Notes under the pieces: model-generated | What the model saw: the letters and a program-made list of their open reading frames with translations, nothing else | The model's database searches: none | Told to the model about the DNA's origin: nothing | Translations under genes and position numbers: made by a program | Part shown: positions 8,535-16,446 of the stretch, piece by piece | How the letters are laid out: each line of letters begins with the position of its first letter | Numbering within the stretch: position 1 is the first letter of the stretch | Source of the DNA: an uncultured Eubacterium sp. | GTDB lineage: Bacteria; Bacillota; Clostridia; Lachnospirales; Lachnospiraceae | Length of the DNA: 64,000 nt | Assembly (NCBI GenBank): GCA_910584345.1 | Contig: CAJTZX010000004.1 | Span: 1 to 64,000 of the forward strand | Direction: 5' to 3'

Positions 8535-9632
8535 ATGTCAAAAAATGAATATTATATGATACAGGGCGATGACTACAAACAGATGGCGGTTCAGGTGTTA
8601 AAGGCAGCAGGGTTGGCGGCAGATATTGCAGACAGGAGTAAGAGGATCGGAATTAAACCAAACATACTGGCAGCCAAAAAAGCATCCGACGGGGCCGTGA
8701 CACATCCAGAGCTTGTAGATGGCGTGCTGACTTATTTAAAAGAAGAAGGATTTTTAAACTTAGTCGTACTCGAAGGCTCTTGGGTCGGCGATTTAACGTC
8801 TCAGGCAGTACGGGTGTGCGGTATTTACGATATATGCAAAAAACATCAGGTTCCGTTTATCGATCTGCAAAAGGATGCGTTTCGTACGGTGGATGCGGCA
8901 GGTATGCCGATCTCAGTCTGCGAGGAAGTGTTTCGGCTGGACTATTTGATAAACCTTCCGGTACTGAAAGGGCATTGCCAGACGACAGTGACATGTGCAC
9001 TGAAAAACAGCAAAGGGCTGATCCCAAATTCTGAAAAACGCAGATTCCATACGCTTGGTCTGCATAAGCCGATTGCGCATTTAAATACGGTGATTCATCA
9101 GGATTTTATTTTGCTGGATAATATATGCGGAGATTTGGACTTTGAAGAAGGCGGCAATCCAGTCGTTATGAACCGTGTTCTGGGGTTCTGGGATCCGGTG
9201 CTGTGTGACAGCTTTGCAGCTGAGAGCATGGGGTACCGTCCGTCTGATATTGCATATATTCGCCTGGCGGAGCAGCTGGGCGTCGGCAGTACGGATGTGG
9301 AACATGCTAATCCGATCGTCCTTGGAGAGGGCATACCGGAAAAAAAGAAAATGCGCAGTACAAAACGTGTATCAAAGCTGGCAGCTTACGCGGATGCAAA
9401 AGATGCCTGTTCAGCCTGTTATGGTTCTCTGATCTATGCGCTTGACCGGTTAAACGACGAAGGACTGCTGGCCGGGCATAGTGCAGCTTCGATTTCCATT
9501 GGACAAGGGTATCGGGGAAAAACAGGAAAGATTGGCATCGGACAGTGTACGGGCTGTTTTGAGAAAAATCTGGGCGGGTGTCCGCCTAAGGCGGTAGATA
9601 TTGCCGAATTTTTACGGCAGCAGTGGGAGTAA
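8535..9632 (+). CDS. DUF362 iron-sulfur domain protein
   Basis: A 365-residue DUF362 protein. The N-terminal region has the family pattern of a phosphate/substrate-binding fold (KRIGIKPNILAAK, THPELVDGVLTYLKE, NLPVLKGHCQTTVTCALKN). A C-terminal cysteine set, CSACYG around residue 300 and CTGCFEKNLGGCPP near the end, could hold one Fe-S cluster, fewer cysteines than the double 4Fe-4S ferredoxin version. The reaction is unknown. It follows the sugar-acid regulator by 130 bases and precedes a HAD phosphatase, so all may belong to one transcription unit, but no pathway link can be shown from sequence. Confidence 0.85.
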   Translation: MSKNEYYMIQGDDYKQMAVQVLKAAGLAADIADRSKRIGIKPNILAAKKASDGAVTHPELVDGVLTYLKEEGFLNLVVLEGSWVGDLTSQAVRVCGIYDICKKHQVPFIDLQKDAFRTVDAAGMPISVCEEVFRLDYLINLPVLKGHCQTTVTCALKNSKGLIPNSEKRRFHTLGLHKPIAHLNTVIHQDFILLDNICGDLDFEEGGNPVVMNRVLGFWDPVLCDSFAAESMGYRPSDIAYIRLAEQLGVGSTDVEHANPIVLGEGIPEKKKMRSTKRVSKLAAYADAKDACSACYGSLIYALDRLNDEGLLAGHSAASISIGQGYRGKTGKIGIGQCTGCFEKNLGGCPPKAVDIAEFLRQQWE

Positions 9633-9670
9633 TATCTGCCGTAAATTCGAAAATTGGAAAGGAAAAAAAG

Positions 9671-10333
9671 ATGTATCAGAATCTATTGTTTGATCTGGAT
9701 GGGACGCTGACAGATCCAGGTATTGGAATTACGAACTCTGTTGCGTATGCTTTGGAGAAATACGGAATCAAGACAGATGACCGGACGCAGTTATATAAGT
9801 TTATCGGGCCGCCGCTGCAGGATTCGTTTGCGGAATTTTATGGATTTTCCCAAGAAGAGGCTAAGATGGCAGTACAGTACTATCGGGAATATTATAAAGA
9901 AAAAGGAATTTTCGAAAATAAATTATATGACGGTATGGAACATCTGCTACAGTCGCTTTGTGATGCAGGAAAGAAGTTATTTGTCGCAACATCCAAGCCG
10001 GAAGCCTTTGCGATACAAATTTTGAAATATTTTTCACTAAATCAGTATTTTACGTATATTGCAGGCTCAAATATGGATGGGACAAGATCGAAAAAAGAGG
10101 AAGTTATTGCTTACGCGTTAAAAGCCGGCAAGATTCAGGATTTGTCTTCTGCCGTCATGATTGGCGACCGCGAATACGATGTGACAGGAGCAAAGAAAGC
10201 AGGGATTGCTTCGATCGGAGCGCTGTTTGGATATGGGAGCAGAAAGGAGCTTGAGGCTGCAGGGGCAGATGCTCTTGCAGAAAGCCCAAAGGATATTTAT
10301 CCGATTGTCTGCAAAGCGAATAGCTGTGTCTGA
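9671..10333 (+). CDS. HAD-superfamily phosphatase (phosphoglycolate phosphatase-like)
   Basis: A 220-residue HAD hydrolase with motif I DLDGTLTDPG, motif II/III region VATSKPEAFA and motif IV MIGDREYDVTGAKKAGI, plus an alpha-helical C1 cap between them. This is the Gph/pyrophosphatase (PpaX) branch. The start at 9671 follows GAAAGGAAAAAAAG; the open frame further upstream overlaps the preceding gene and has no ribosome site. Substrate is unproven. Repair of 2-phosphoglycolate would fit a glycerate pathway, but this clade is broad. Confidence 0.85.
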   Translation: MYQNLLFDLDGTLTDPGIGITNSVAYALEKYGIKTDDRTQLYKFIGPPLQDSFAEFYGFSQEEAKMAVQYYREYYKEKGIFENKLYDGMEHLLQSLCDAGKKLFVATSKPEAFAIQILKYFSLNQYFTYIAGSNMDGTRSKKEEVIAYALKAGKIQDLSSAVMIGDREYDVTGAKKAGIASIGALFGYGSRKELEAAGADALAESPKDIYPIVCKANSCV

Positions 10334-10435
10334 CAGGAAGAGTATATCGTAATACAAACAAATAAAAAACAGATAAAAAACAGGAAATGAAAAAGAAAAT
10401 AGGAAATGCTAAAACAATCATGAAGGAGAGCGATT

Positions 10436-11296
10436 ATGAGACTATCAGAAATACATCAGCAGAAAAAAAACGTACTATCTTTTGAAATCTTTCCCCCAAA
10501 GAAAGACGACGAATTGAAAAATATCGACAAAACACTGGAGATTTTATGTGAGCTGAAGCCGGATTTTATTAGTGTTACGTTTGGCGCCGGCGGAAGCTCC
10601 AATCATAACAAAACCATACAGCTTGCAAAAAAGATCAAAGAGGAATACCAGGTAGAGCCGGTCGTGCATCTGACCTGCCTTTGTTATGATAAAGCTGAAA
10701 TCGACGCGTTTTCAAAAGAACTGGCGGAAGAAGGTATCGAAAATGTGCTTGCTCTGCGCGGCGACCGCAACCCGGATGTACCGGAAAAGAAAGATTTTAT
10801 CCATGCGTCGGATTTAATTACATACTTAAAACAAACAAGTGATTTTTGCATTGCAGGAGCCTGCTATCCAGAATGCCATCCAGAATCAGAAGACAGAGTG
10901 GCAGAGATGCGGCATTTGAGGACAAAAGTAGATGCCGGGGCGCAAGTGCTCTTATCGCAGCTATTTTTTGACAATCATTTTTTCTATCGGTTTGTGGAGG
11001 ACTGTCGCATTGCGGGCATTGATGTACCGGTAACGCCTGGCATTATGCCTGTGATTAATGCGTCGCAGATTAAGCGGATGGTTACGATGTGTGGAGCGTC
11101 ATTCCCACAGTGTTTTGAGCGTATCATTCATAAATACGAGGGAAATAAGCAGGCTTTGTTTGACGCTGGAATGTCTTATGCACTGAGCCAGATTATTGAT
11201 CTGCTGGCAAATGATGTGGATGGGATTCATTTGTATACGATGAATAATCCTACTGTGGCACGTAAAATCTGTGAGGGGATTAAGCATATTGTGTGA
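10436..11296 (+). CDS. metF: Methylenetetrahydrofolate reductase
   Basis: A 286-residue MetF flavoprotein reducing 5,10-methylene-THF to 5-methyl-THF for methionine synthesis or the methyl branch of acetogenesis. Family motifs are LSFEIFPPK at the N-terminus, DFISVTFGAGGS, HLTCLC, NVLALRGDRN, QLFFDN and TPGIMPV. Length matches the bacterial single-domain form without a regulatory domain. The ATG at 10436 has AAGGAGAG seven bases upstream. The 100-base gap before it is A-rich with repeated ACAG/GAAATG blocks. No metH lies next to it; a short terminator follows at 11416. Confidence 0.95.
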   Translation: MRLSEIHQQKKNVLSFEIFPPKKDDELKNIDKTLEILCELKPDFISVTFGAGGSSNHNKTIQLAKKIKEEYQVEPVVHLTCLCYDKAEIDAFSKELAEEGIENVLALRGDRNPDVPEKKDFIHASDLITYLKQTSDFCIAGACYPECHPESEDRVAEMRHLRTKVDAGAQVLLSQLFFDNHFFYRFVEDCRIAGIDVPVTPGIMPVINASQIKRMVTMCGASFPQCFERIIHKYEGNKQALFDAGMSYALSQIIDLLANDVDGIHLYTMNNPTVARKICEGIKHIV

Positions 11297-11415
11297 GCCG
11301 GAATATATTTGATGAAAGGGGCGGCTGCATTACACGAACACTACGATGCAGGAAAGGGCAAAAGAGATTGCGGAGAAGATGGATGCTCCAATTAATCAAA
11401 TATTGTAATAGCGTT

Positions 11416-11454
11416 AGGGCATATAGAACTGAAGATCTATATGCCCTATTTTTT
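11416..11454 (+). terminator. Intrinsic terminator downstream of metF
   Basis: AGGGCATATAGA pairs with TCTATATGCCCT (12 bp, 8-base loop), followed by ATTTTTTGG. This is a strong intrinsic terminator closing the metF unit. Confidence 0.9.
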
Positions 11455-11586
11455 GGCATAATGGAGGCATATGAGCGACAATATCCAAGCTACTACCACA
11501 GACTATCCTGCTTGCAACAGATAAATTTCTTCCTAAACTAATGTCCTGCAATAACTAATATTAAAGGAATAATTGATTAAAATTTC

Positions 11587-11615
11587 TTGACATGATTTTT
11601 AAAGTTTTGTATATT
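11587..11615 (+). promoter_or_regulatory. Sigma-A promoter of the membrane-anchored hypothetical gene
   Basis: TTGACA (11587-11592), a 17-base spacer and TATATT (11610-11615), about 65 bases ahead of the start codon at 11680. Confidence 0.8.
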
Positions 11616-11679
11616 ATAGTATAAAAAATAGAGTTTTGAGATTGTAATAGAATAAGGAGAAACATGAGGGGTCAATAAA

Positions 11680-12240
11680 ATGAAAGTGAAGTTTCTGATT
11701 ATAATCAATCTAATATTATTTAGCATTATTATTTTTATGGGAGTACATATGTATGGGGAAAATAAAGAGGTGAGCGGAGAATGGAAAAGAATTAATACGG
11801 TTGAACAAGGCTACAATTGTTTAGAGAATCCGATTGATCCACTATTTGCGCAGGCATTATCGAATTCACACGTTATGATTGAATATTGTCAGATTCAACA
11901 ACTTTATTATGAAACATGGATAGCACAATACAATGATATTATGAAAAAAATTCGTAAAAAATGTATATATGATGAAGATATTGCTAACTATAACTTATTT
12001 ATAAATGAAATGGAAAATGGATTTGATAAATTGCAACCTTTAATTTTAAATGAAATTCTAGACAATTATAATATGCCAGAAAGTCCGGAAAAGGATAGTT
12101 GGGGCAATGGCACACAGGAAACATTGCTTATGTATTGTGGTACTATGTATCGTAATGCATGTATGTTTTTTATACCATTTTTGGAGAAAAGCGATTATTC
12201 TTTTCCTGTAAACGAAGTAAAAGAATCATTATCCAAATAA
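11680..12240 (+). CDS. Membrane-anchored hypothetical protein
   Basis: A 186-residue protein with an uncleaved-looking N-terminal hydrophobic segment (residues 4-24, FLIIINLILFSIIIFMGVHMY) and an acidic, aromatic-rich extracytoplasmic part. I do not recognise the family. The pattern YETWIAQYNDIMKKI, a GNGTQET segment and a cysteine pair (CIYD, YCGT) faintly recall LprI/DUF1311-type secreted proteins, but this is weak. The gene is clearly more AT-rich than its neighbours, has its own good promoter and converges on a truncated reading frame, all consistent with an acquired accessory island. Confidence 0.65.
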   Translation: MKVKFLIIINLILFSIIIFMGVHMYGENKEVSGEWKRINTVEQGYNCLENPIDPLFAQALSNSHVMIEYCQIQQLYYETWIAQYNDIMKKIRKKCIYDEDIANYNLFINEMENGFDKLQPLILNEILDNYNMPESPEKDSWGNGTQETLLMYCGTMYRNACMFFIPFLEKSDYSFPVNEVKESLSK

Positions 12241-12329
12241 TTTATAGCAGATATCAGGTTTGCATCGTTATCAGTTATGACGCCTCCAACATAACTCTCC
12301 AAATATGACAGCGCCTCTTCACGTAACAT
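12195..12329 (-). pseudogene. Small or truncated 44-codon ORF with its own promoter
   Basis: On the minus strand, an ATG at 12329 preceded by AAGAAGG opens a 44-codon frame beginning MLREEALSYLESYVGG and ending in TGKE. It overlaps the 3' end of the convergent gene. It has a near-ideal promoter upstream (12425-12453) and a palindrome in its leader, which is more control than a chance ORF would have. The frame probably is the 5' stub of a gene whose remainder was replaced by the neighbouring island. No family is recognised. Confidence 0.4.
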
Positions 12330-12401
12330 AATTCATACCTTCTTTCCTAAATCGACACAGCATTTTATTACTGTGGAAGCTAAATTATTTGTTTACTTTC
12401 T

Positions 12402-12453
12402 AAAAGTTAACTTTTATATTATATATAATAAATAATTTGACGAGATTTGTCAA
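12402..12453 (-). promoter_or_regulatory. Promoter and 14-bp palindromic operator-like site
   Basis: Minus strand: TTGACA (12453-12448), a 17-base spacer and TATTAT (12430-12425). Just downstream lies the perfect palindrome AAAAGTTAACTTTT (12402-12415), with an ACTTTC half site beside it at 12395-12400. Position and symmetry suggest repressor control of the 44-codon frame. Between 12454 and 12600 I see no further gene. Confidence 0.65.
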
Positions 12454-12600
12454 CATATTTTATCCGTATATACAATCATCATTGCTGATATAGAAGGTTC
12501 TGTAAGAAGTACACCCTTGACCCGCTTGAGGGATTGCTTCAACGGGACAAAGGCGCGGTTCTGCAGAGACAAAATCACTGCTGCACAGCCCTCTTCTATA

Positions 12601-13614
12601 CTATTCATCTCCACCCATCCGCTTCATAGGTATGTCTGTTCCAATACCGGACGAAGGATGCAGTTTTTGGTCGGAAGTAATAAAAATCGCCTCTGTATGT
12701 TCTAAAGATTCTATAAGCTCCATCCCTTTTTCAAGCCCAAGCGCAAAGCAGGTAGTGCTTAATCCGTCTCCGTCTGCGGAGTTTGCGCATATCACAGAAA
12801 CGCCTAGCAGTTCGTTTTGATAAGGATATCCATTGGATATATCCAGAATATGGTGGTAGCGGACTCCATCTTGTTCAAAATACCGTTCATAGACACCTGA
12901 CGTTACAACGCTTAGATCTTTTATAGATACGGTGGCCGTTGGTGAGCCGGATTTATCAAATGGTTTTTGGATACCGATAGTATAGGCGTTTCCATCTTCT
13001 TTTTCGCCGATGGTAAGCACATTTCCCCCCAGGTTAATCAGACCGCTTGTTATACCTTGCGAGAGCAAATATTGCTTGAGCTTATCAGCAATATAGCCTT
13101 TTGCAATGCCGCCAAGATCAAGCGCTGCGTTTGGATCTGTCAACGTGACTTCGGTTCCATTTATGATAACGTTTCTGTAATCAATCGTACGGATGGCATT
13201 CGCTACGGCAGCGGCATCCGGGAGTTTTGGCGTATCTGCGTGAAAATCCCATAATTCTGTCAGCTTTCCGACGGTAAGATCAAATTTGCCATTGCTGAGC
13301 TTGGAATAATAAAGCCCTTTTTCAATTAACTCTACGGTTTCTTCTCCTACGCGGACAGGCTTGCCTGCAGCACGATTGATTTTACTAATATCGCTGTCTT
13401 TGATTTTAGAGCTGAAAGCGTGTTCATATAATTTTGCAAGTTCAAAACAATGCTCCAGTTGTTTTGTTTTTGATGAGTCATAGAGAGTGACAGAGATGAC
13501 TGTATCAAAATAAAATCCGGACTGACTAATGGGCTGTTTTCTTCCGCAGGCGGAAAGAAACAGACAAAGCGCGAACAGTGCAAAAAATCCTGAGATGATT
13601 TTTTTTAAGACCAT
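12601..13614 (-). CDS. apbE: FAD:protein FMN transferase, lipoprotein (ApbE family)
   Basis: A 337-residue ApbE-family enzyme that moves FMN from FAD onto threonine residues of flavoproteins outside the membrane. The signal peptide ends in the lipobox LSACG, anchoring the mature protein by lipid. Family motifs are FDTVISVTLY, GKFDLTVGKLTELWDFH, ALDLGGIAKGYIADK, NLGGNVLTIG and HHILDISNGYP; the nucleotide/metal region TSADGDGLST is read here as NSADGDGLSTTCF. The start at 13614 has AAGAAAGGAA upstream; the frame extends further but without a ribosome site. It is monocistronic. It is a possible partner of the EetA/EetB-like genes about 5 kb away. Confidence 0.92.
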   Translation of the reverse strand: MVLKKIISGFFALFALCLFLSACGRKQPISQSGFYFDTVISVTLYDSSKTKQLEHCFELAKLYEHAFSSKIKDSDISKINRAAGKPVRVGEETVELIEKGLYYSKLSNGKFDLTVGKLTELWDFHADTPKLPDAAAVANAIRTIDYRNVIINGTEVTLTDPNAALDLGGIAKGYIADKLKQYLLSQGITSGLINLGGNVLTIGEKEDGNAYTIGIQKPFDKSGSPTATVSIKDLSVVTSGVYERYFEQDGVRYHHILDISNGYPYQNELLGVSVICANSADGDGLSTTCFALGLEKGMELIESLEHTEAIFITSDQKLHPSSGIGTDIPMKRMGGDE

Positions 13615-13660
13615 AAGTATATTCCTTTCTTGTCGATTTCTTCGCAGCATCTTTTTTTTC

Positions 13661-13689
13661 ATTATAAAAAATGAGCAGTGTATTGTCAA
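13661..13689 (-). promoter_or_regulatory. Sigma-A promoter of apbE
   Basis: Minus strand: TTGACA (13689-13684), a 17-base spacer and TATAAT (13666-13661), both boxes perfect. Confidence 0.85.
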
Positions 13690-13693
13690 ATAT

Positions 13694-13722
13694 TTGCTTT
13701 CTGCAAGCACTTATGTTAAAAT
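13694..13722 (+). promoter_or_regulatory. Probable promoter of the GGDEF/EAL gene
   Basis: TTGCTT (13694-13699), 17 bases and TAAAAT (13717-13722), divergent from and adjacent to the apbE promoter. Confidence 0.55.
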
Positions 13723-13791
13723 CTCCTTGTTATGGTTTATACAGAATCCATCGCATTGATTTCAAGATAAAAGCAGGAACAGGAGGTTTTT

Positions 13792-15462
13792 ATGAATTTA
13801 GTATTAACAGAACCGGATTCTCGGCTTTTTGACACGTTAGTAGAATGTTCGGACCGTGTTTTTTTCTATTATGCAGATTTGAAAAGCAATGTTGCAAGGT
13901 GGTCGAAGTACGCGGTAGAATATTTCGGACTTCCGGGCGAGATTTTATCACCGTCCACCTTATGGGATGCAAAAGTACATCCAGATGATTTTGCAGATTA
14001 TCAGAAGACGTTTATCCAAATGGCCGAGCATGTAACCCCTTATCATAACTGTGAGTACCGAGTGACAATCGCAAGCGGCGAATATGTATGGGTACACTGC
14101 CGGGGGTATATGAATTATGACAAAGAAGGCAATCCAGAATTTTTTGCCGGGTATGTTATGAATATGGGGACGATTAATAAAGTAGATCAAGTGACCGGGC
14201 TATGGACAAGCTATGGATTTCGCAGCGATGTATTGAAAATGCTTGAACGGGGACTGCGTGGAGCCGCCATGCTGTTCGATATTAATAATTTTAAGCAGAT
14301 TAATTCTAATTATGGATATGAATTCGGGGATAAGGTACTAAGGACGATTGGCGGAGAATTAGTTAAAATAGAAGGCAATAAAGTACATGCTTATCGGATG
14401 GACGGCGCGCAGTTTGCAGTCTGTATGGAAGGAACAGAGAAAGATTTGGCAGCATGTGAAAAAGTACTTGTGCAAAAGCTGGAAAAGATGGTAATCGATG
14501 GTGTTTTGATTCATTTGGAGTATTATATCGGCGCAGTTGTCTTTCCAAAAGACGGCGAAGGGGTTGACCAAATACAGAGCAATTTGTTTTATTCATTATC
14601 TTACGCAAAGCAGTTAAAATCCAGGGATATGATATTTTTCAATAAAGATTTATATGAAAAGCGCAGCCGGCGGGTGCGGTTAAATGAAGCTTTGATGCGC
14701 AGCATTGATGAAGGCTTCCAAGGGTTTCGCATTGTGCTGCAGCCGGTGATTGATGCAAAGACCGGCAGGCTGCATTCTGCAGAAGTATTGCTGCGCTGGT
14801 GTAATGAGGAATTTCCAAAAGCTGGTCCGATGGACTTTGTTCCGATTTTAGAAGAGACGCATAAAATCATACCGGTAGGAAGGTGGATCATCGATCAGGC
14901 GCTTTCTTGTGTGGCAAAGTGGAACCGTATGCATGGCGCTTCGAAGCTGCCGCATATTAATATTAATTTTTCTTATATTCAGCTCATAGATCCTGCACTC
15001 AAAGATTATGTGATCGGAAAGCTGGACGAATACTACCTGCCGCATGATACGCTCGTTGCTGAACTTACAGAAAGCTGCAGAATTGAATATAATGAAAGCC
15101 TGGGAGAGATTTTACAAAGTTATCATGATGCGGGTATTTTAATAGCATTGGATGATTTTGGAACGGGATATGCTTCTTTGACTGTCTTAAAAGAAATTCC
15201 GGCAGATATTGTAAAGCTGGATTATACAATGATTCGAACCGTTGTGGATCGTCCAAAAGACCGTACCCTTGTAGAGTTTATTATTACGTACTGTGCAAAG
15301 ATGCAGATCGACGTATGTACGGAAGGCGTGGAGACGGAGCAGGCGCTTGGGATTGTAAAAGATGCCGGGGCGACGTTTATTCAGGGGTATTATTACGACC
15401 GGCCGTTAGAAACCAAGGATTTTTATGAAAAATATATTTGCGGCCAGGCAGCAGTTTCATAG
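13792..15462 (+). CDS. PAS-GGDEF-EAL cyclic-di-GMP protein, degenerate GGDEF
   Basis: A 556-residue signalling protein with an N-terminal PAS domain (about 20-130, with a PAC-like MNYDKEGNPEFFAGYVMNM end), a GGDEF domain (about 135-275) and an EAL domain (about 300-550). In the GGDEF domain the signature is replaced by MDGAQF, so it probably does not make c-di-GMP. The EAL domain keeps its metal and catalytic motifs: SAEVLLRW (EVL for EAL), DDFGTGYASL, VKLDYTMI and CTEGVET. It is therefore most likely a phosphodiesterase with a sensory PAS input. It has no membrane segment. AGGAGG lies directly upstream of the ATG. Confidence 0.9.
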   Translation: MNLVLTEPDSRLFDTLVECSDRVFFYYADLKSNVARWSKYAVEYFGLPGEILSPSTLWDAKVHPDDFADYQKTFIQMAEHVTPYHNCEYRVTIASGEYVWVHCRGYMNYDKEGNPEFFAGYVMNMGTINKVDQVTGLWTSYGFRSDVLKMLERGLRGAAMLFDINNFKQINSNYGYEFGDKVLRTIGGELVKIEGNKVHAYRMDGAQFAVCMEGTEKDLAACEKVLVQKLEKMVIDGVLIHLEYYIGAVVFPKDGEGVDQIQSNLFYSLSYAKQLKSRDMIFFNKDLYEKRSRRVRLNEALMRSIDEGFQGFRIVLQPVIDAKTGRLHSAEVLLRWCNEEFPKAGPMDFVPILEETHKIIPVGRWIIDQALSCVAKWNRMHGASKLPHININFSYIQLIDPALKDYVIGKLDEYYLPHDTLVAELTESCRIEYNESLGEILQSYHDAGILIALDDFGTGYASLTVLKEIPADIVKLDYTMIRTVVDRPKDRTLVEFIITYCAKMQIDVCTEGVETEQALGIVKDAGATFIQGYYYDRPLETKDFYEKYICGQAAVS

Positions 15463-15522
15463 ATGAGGAAGCTGTCTGAAGTTTTTGTATATGTGAATGA
15501 ATAAAAACCAGGAGGGAAGGAA

Positions 15523-15750
15523 ATGCCTGATTTAAATATTAGTCGAATTAATGAATTATACCATAAATCAAAGGCGGAAGGACTGACGGACGAAGAGAAA
15601 AAAGAGCAGCAGATGTTGCGTCAGCAGTATGTAGCAGCTATCCGTGGCAGTATCCAAAGCCAGTTGAACAATATTGATATGGAGATGGAAGATGGAACCA
15701 TTGTAAACCTTGGAGAAAGATATGAACAAAAAAAGAAGACGAGGGATTAG
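15523..15750 (+). CDS. DUF896 (UPF0291, YnzC-like) protein
   Basis: A 75-residue DUF896 protein: ISRINELYHKSKAEGLTDEEKKEQ and LRQQYVAAIRGSIQSQL are the family signature (a helical hairpin), followed by a polar tail. Its role is unknown; the Bacillus relative YnzC lies in the yneA SOS operon. GGAGGGAAGG precedes the ATG. It is followed 15 bases later by the cyclo-ligase gene and probably co-transcribed with it. Confidence 0.9.
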   Translation: MPDLNISRINELYHKSKAEGLTDEEKKEQQMLRQQYVAAIRGSIQSQLNNIDMEMEDGTIVNLGERYEQKKKTRD

Positions 15751-15765
15751 GTATCATCTGATATT

Positions 15766-16374
15766 ATGAAAAGCGATAGGATAGAAAAACAAACGAAGAT
15801 TTTTACAGATCAAAAAAAAGAAAGAAATCAGATCCGCAGCAGCTATAAATATCAAAGAGAGGCAATGTCTGCTTCACTGGTTCGTCAGCTGTCATCCAAG
15901 ATTTGCGATCAGATTCTTGCATGGGAGCTGTATCAGCAGGCAGATATGATATTTTTTTATTATCCGCTTGGAAATGAAGTGTCATTGCTTTCTGTCATGG
16001 AACACGCGCTGCAAAGCGGAAAGCGGATTGCATTGCCAAAGACAAGCGCCGATCGGATGGATTTTTATGAGGTTTTTGATTTACATGCATTACAGGAAGG
16101 CAGATTTCATGTGATAGAGCCTGAAAGTAAAGAAAAGGCGCCGATCGATCAGCTGCCAGAGCTTTGTTTTGTGCCTGGAGTTGTTTTTGACCGGGCAGGT
16201 GGAAGATTTGGATATGGCAAAGGGTATTATGACCGTTATTTTGCGGACAGGGACAGTGTAAAACTGGCAGGATGTGCTTATGAATGCCAAATTGCTGAAA
16301 GGCTGCCGGTGCATGAATGGGATGTAAGGATGGACTATCTGGTGAGTGAGAGAAGCATTGCTCAAATCAATTAG
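15766..16374 (+). CDS. 5-formyltetrahydrofolate cyclo-ligase
   Basis: A 202-residue enzyme converting 5-formyl-THF to 5,10-methenyl-THF with ATP. The diagnostic motif GVVFDRAGGRFGYGKGYYD is present near residues 142-162, with IFFYYPLGNEVS and ALPKT earlier. The N-terminus carries an extra polar stretch before the usual start of the fold. The stop codon abuts the frame of miaB, so the genes are likely co-transcribed. Confidence 0.93.
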   Translation: MKSDRIEKQTKIFTDQKKERNQIRSSYKYQREAMSASLVRQLSSKICDQILAWELYQQADMIFFYYPLGNEVSLLSVMEHALQSGKRIALPKTSADRMDFYEVFDLHALQEGRFHVIEPESKEKAPIDQLPELCFVPGVVFDRAGGRFGYGKGYYDRYFADRDSVKLAGCAYECQIAERLPVHEWDVRMDYLVSERSIAQIN

Positions 16375-16446
16375 ATGAATGATGTTTTAAGATATAGCTT
16401 CTTTTCGGTAATTATATATGGTAGAAAGGGAAAAAAGTCAAGAGAA

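Larger units (their letters stand above)
11297..11679. other. Gap after metF: gene scrap, terminator and promoter
   Basis: A 383-base stretch without a full gene. At 11323-11406 a short frame on the plus strand reads TMQERAKEIAEKMDAPINQI before a stop; it looks protein-like (amphipathic, normal codons) but has no start signal, so it may be the tail of a lost gene. A terminator at 11416-11454 and the promoter of the next gene at 11587-11615 occupy the rest. Confidence 0.5.
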
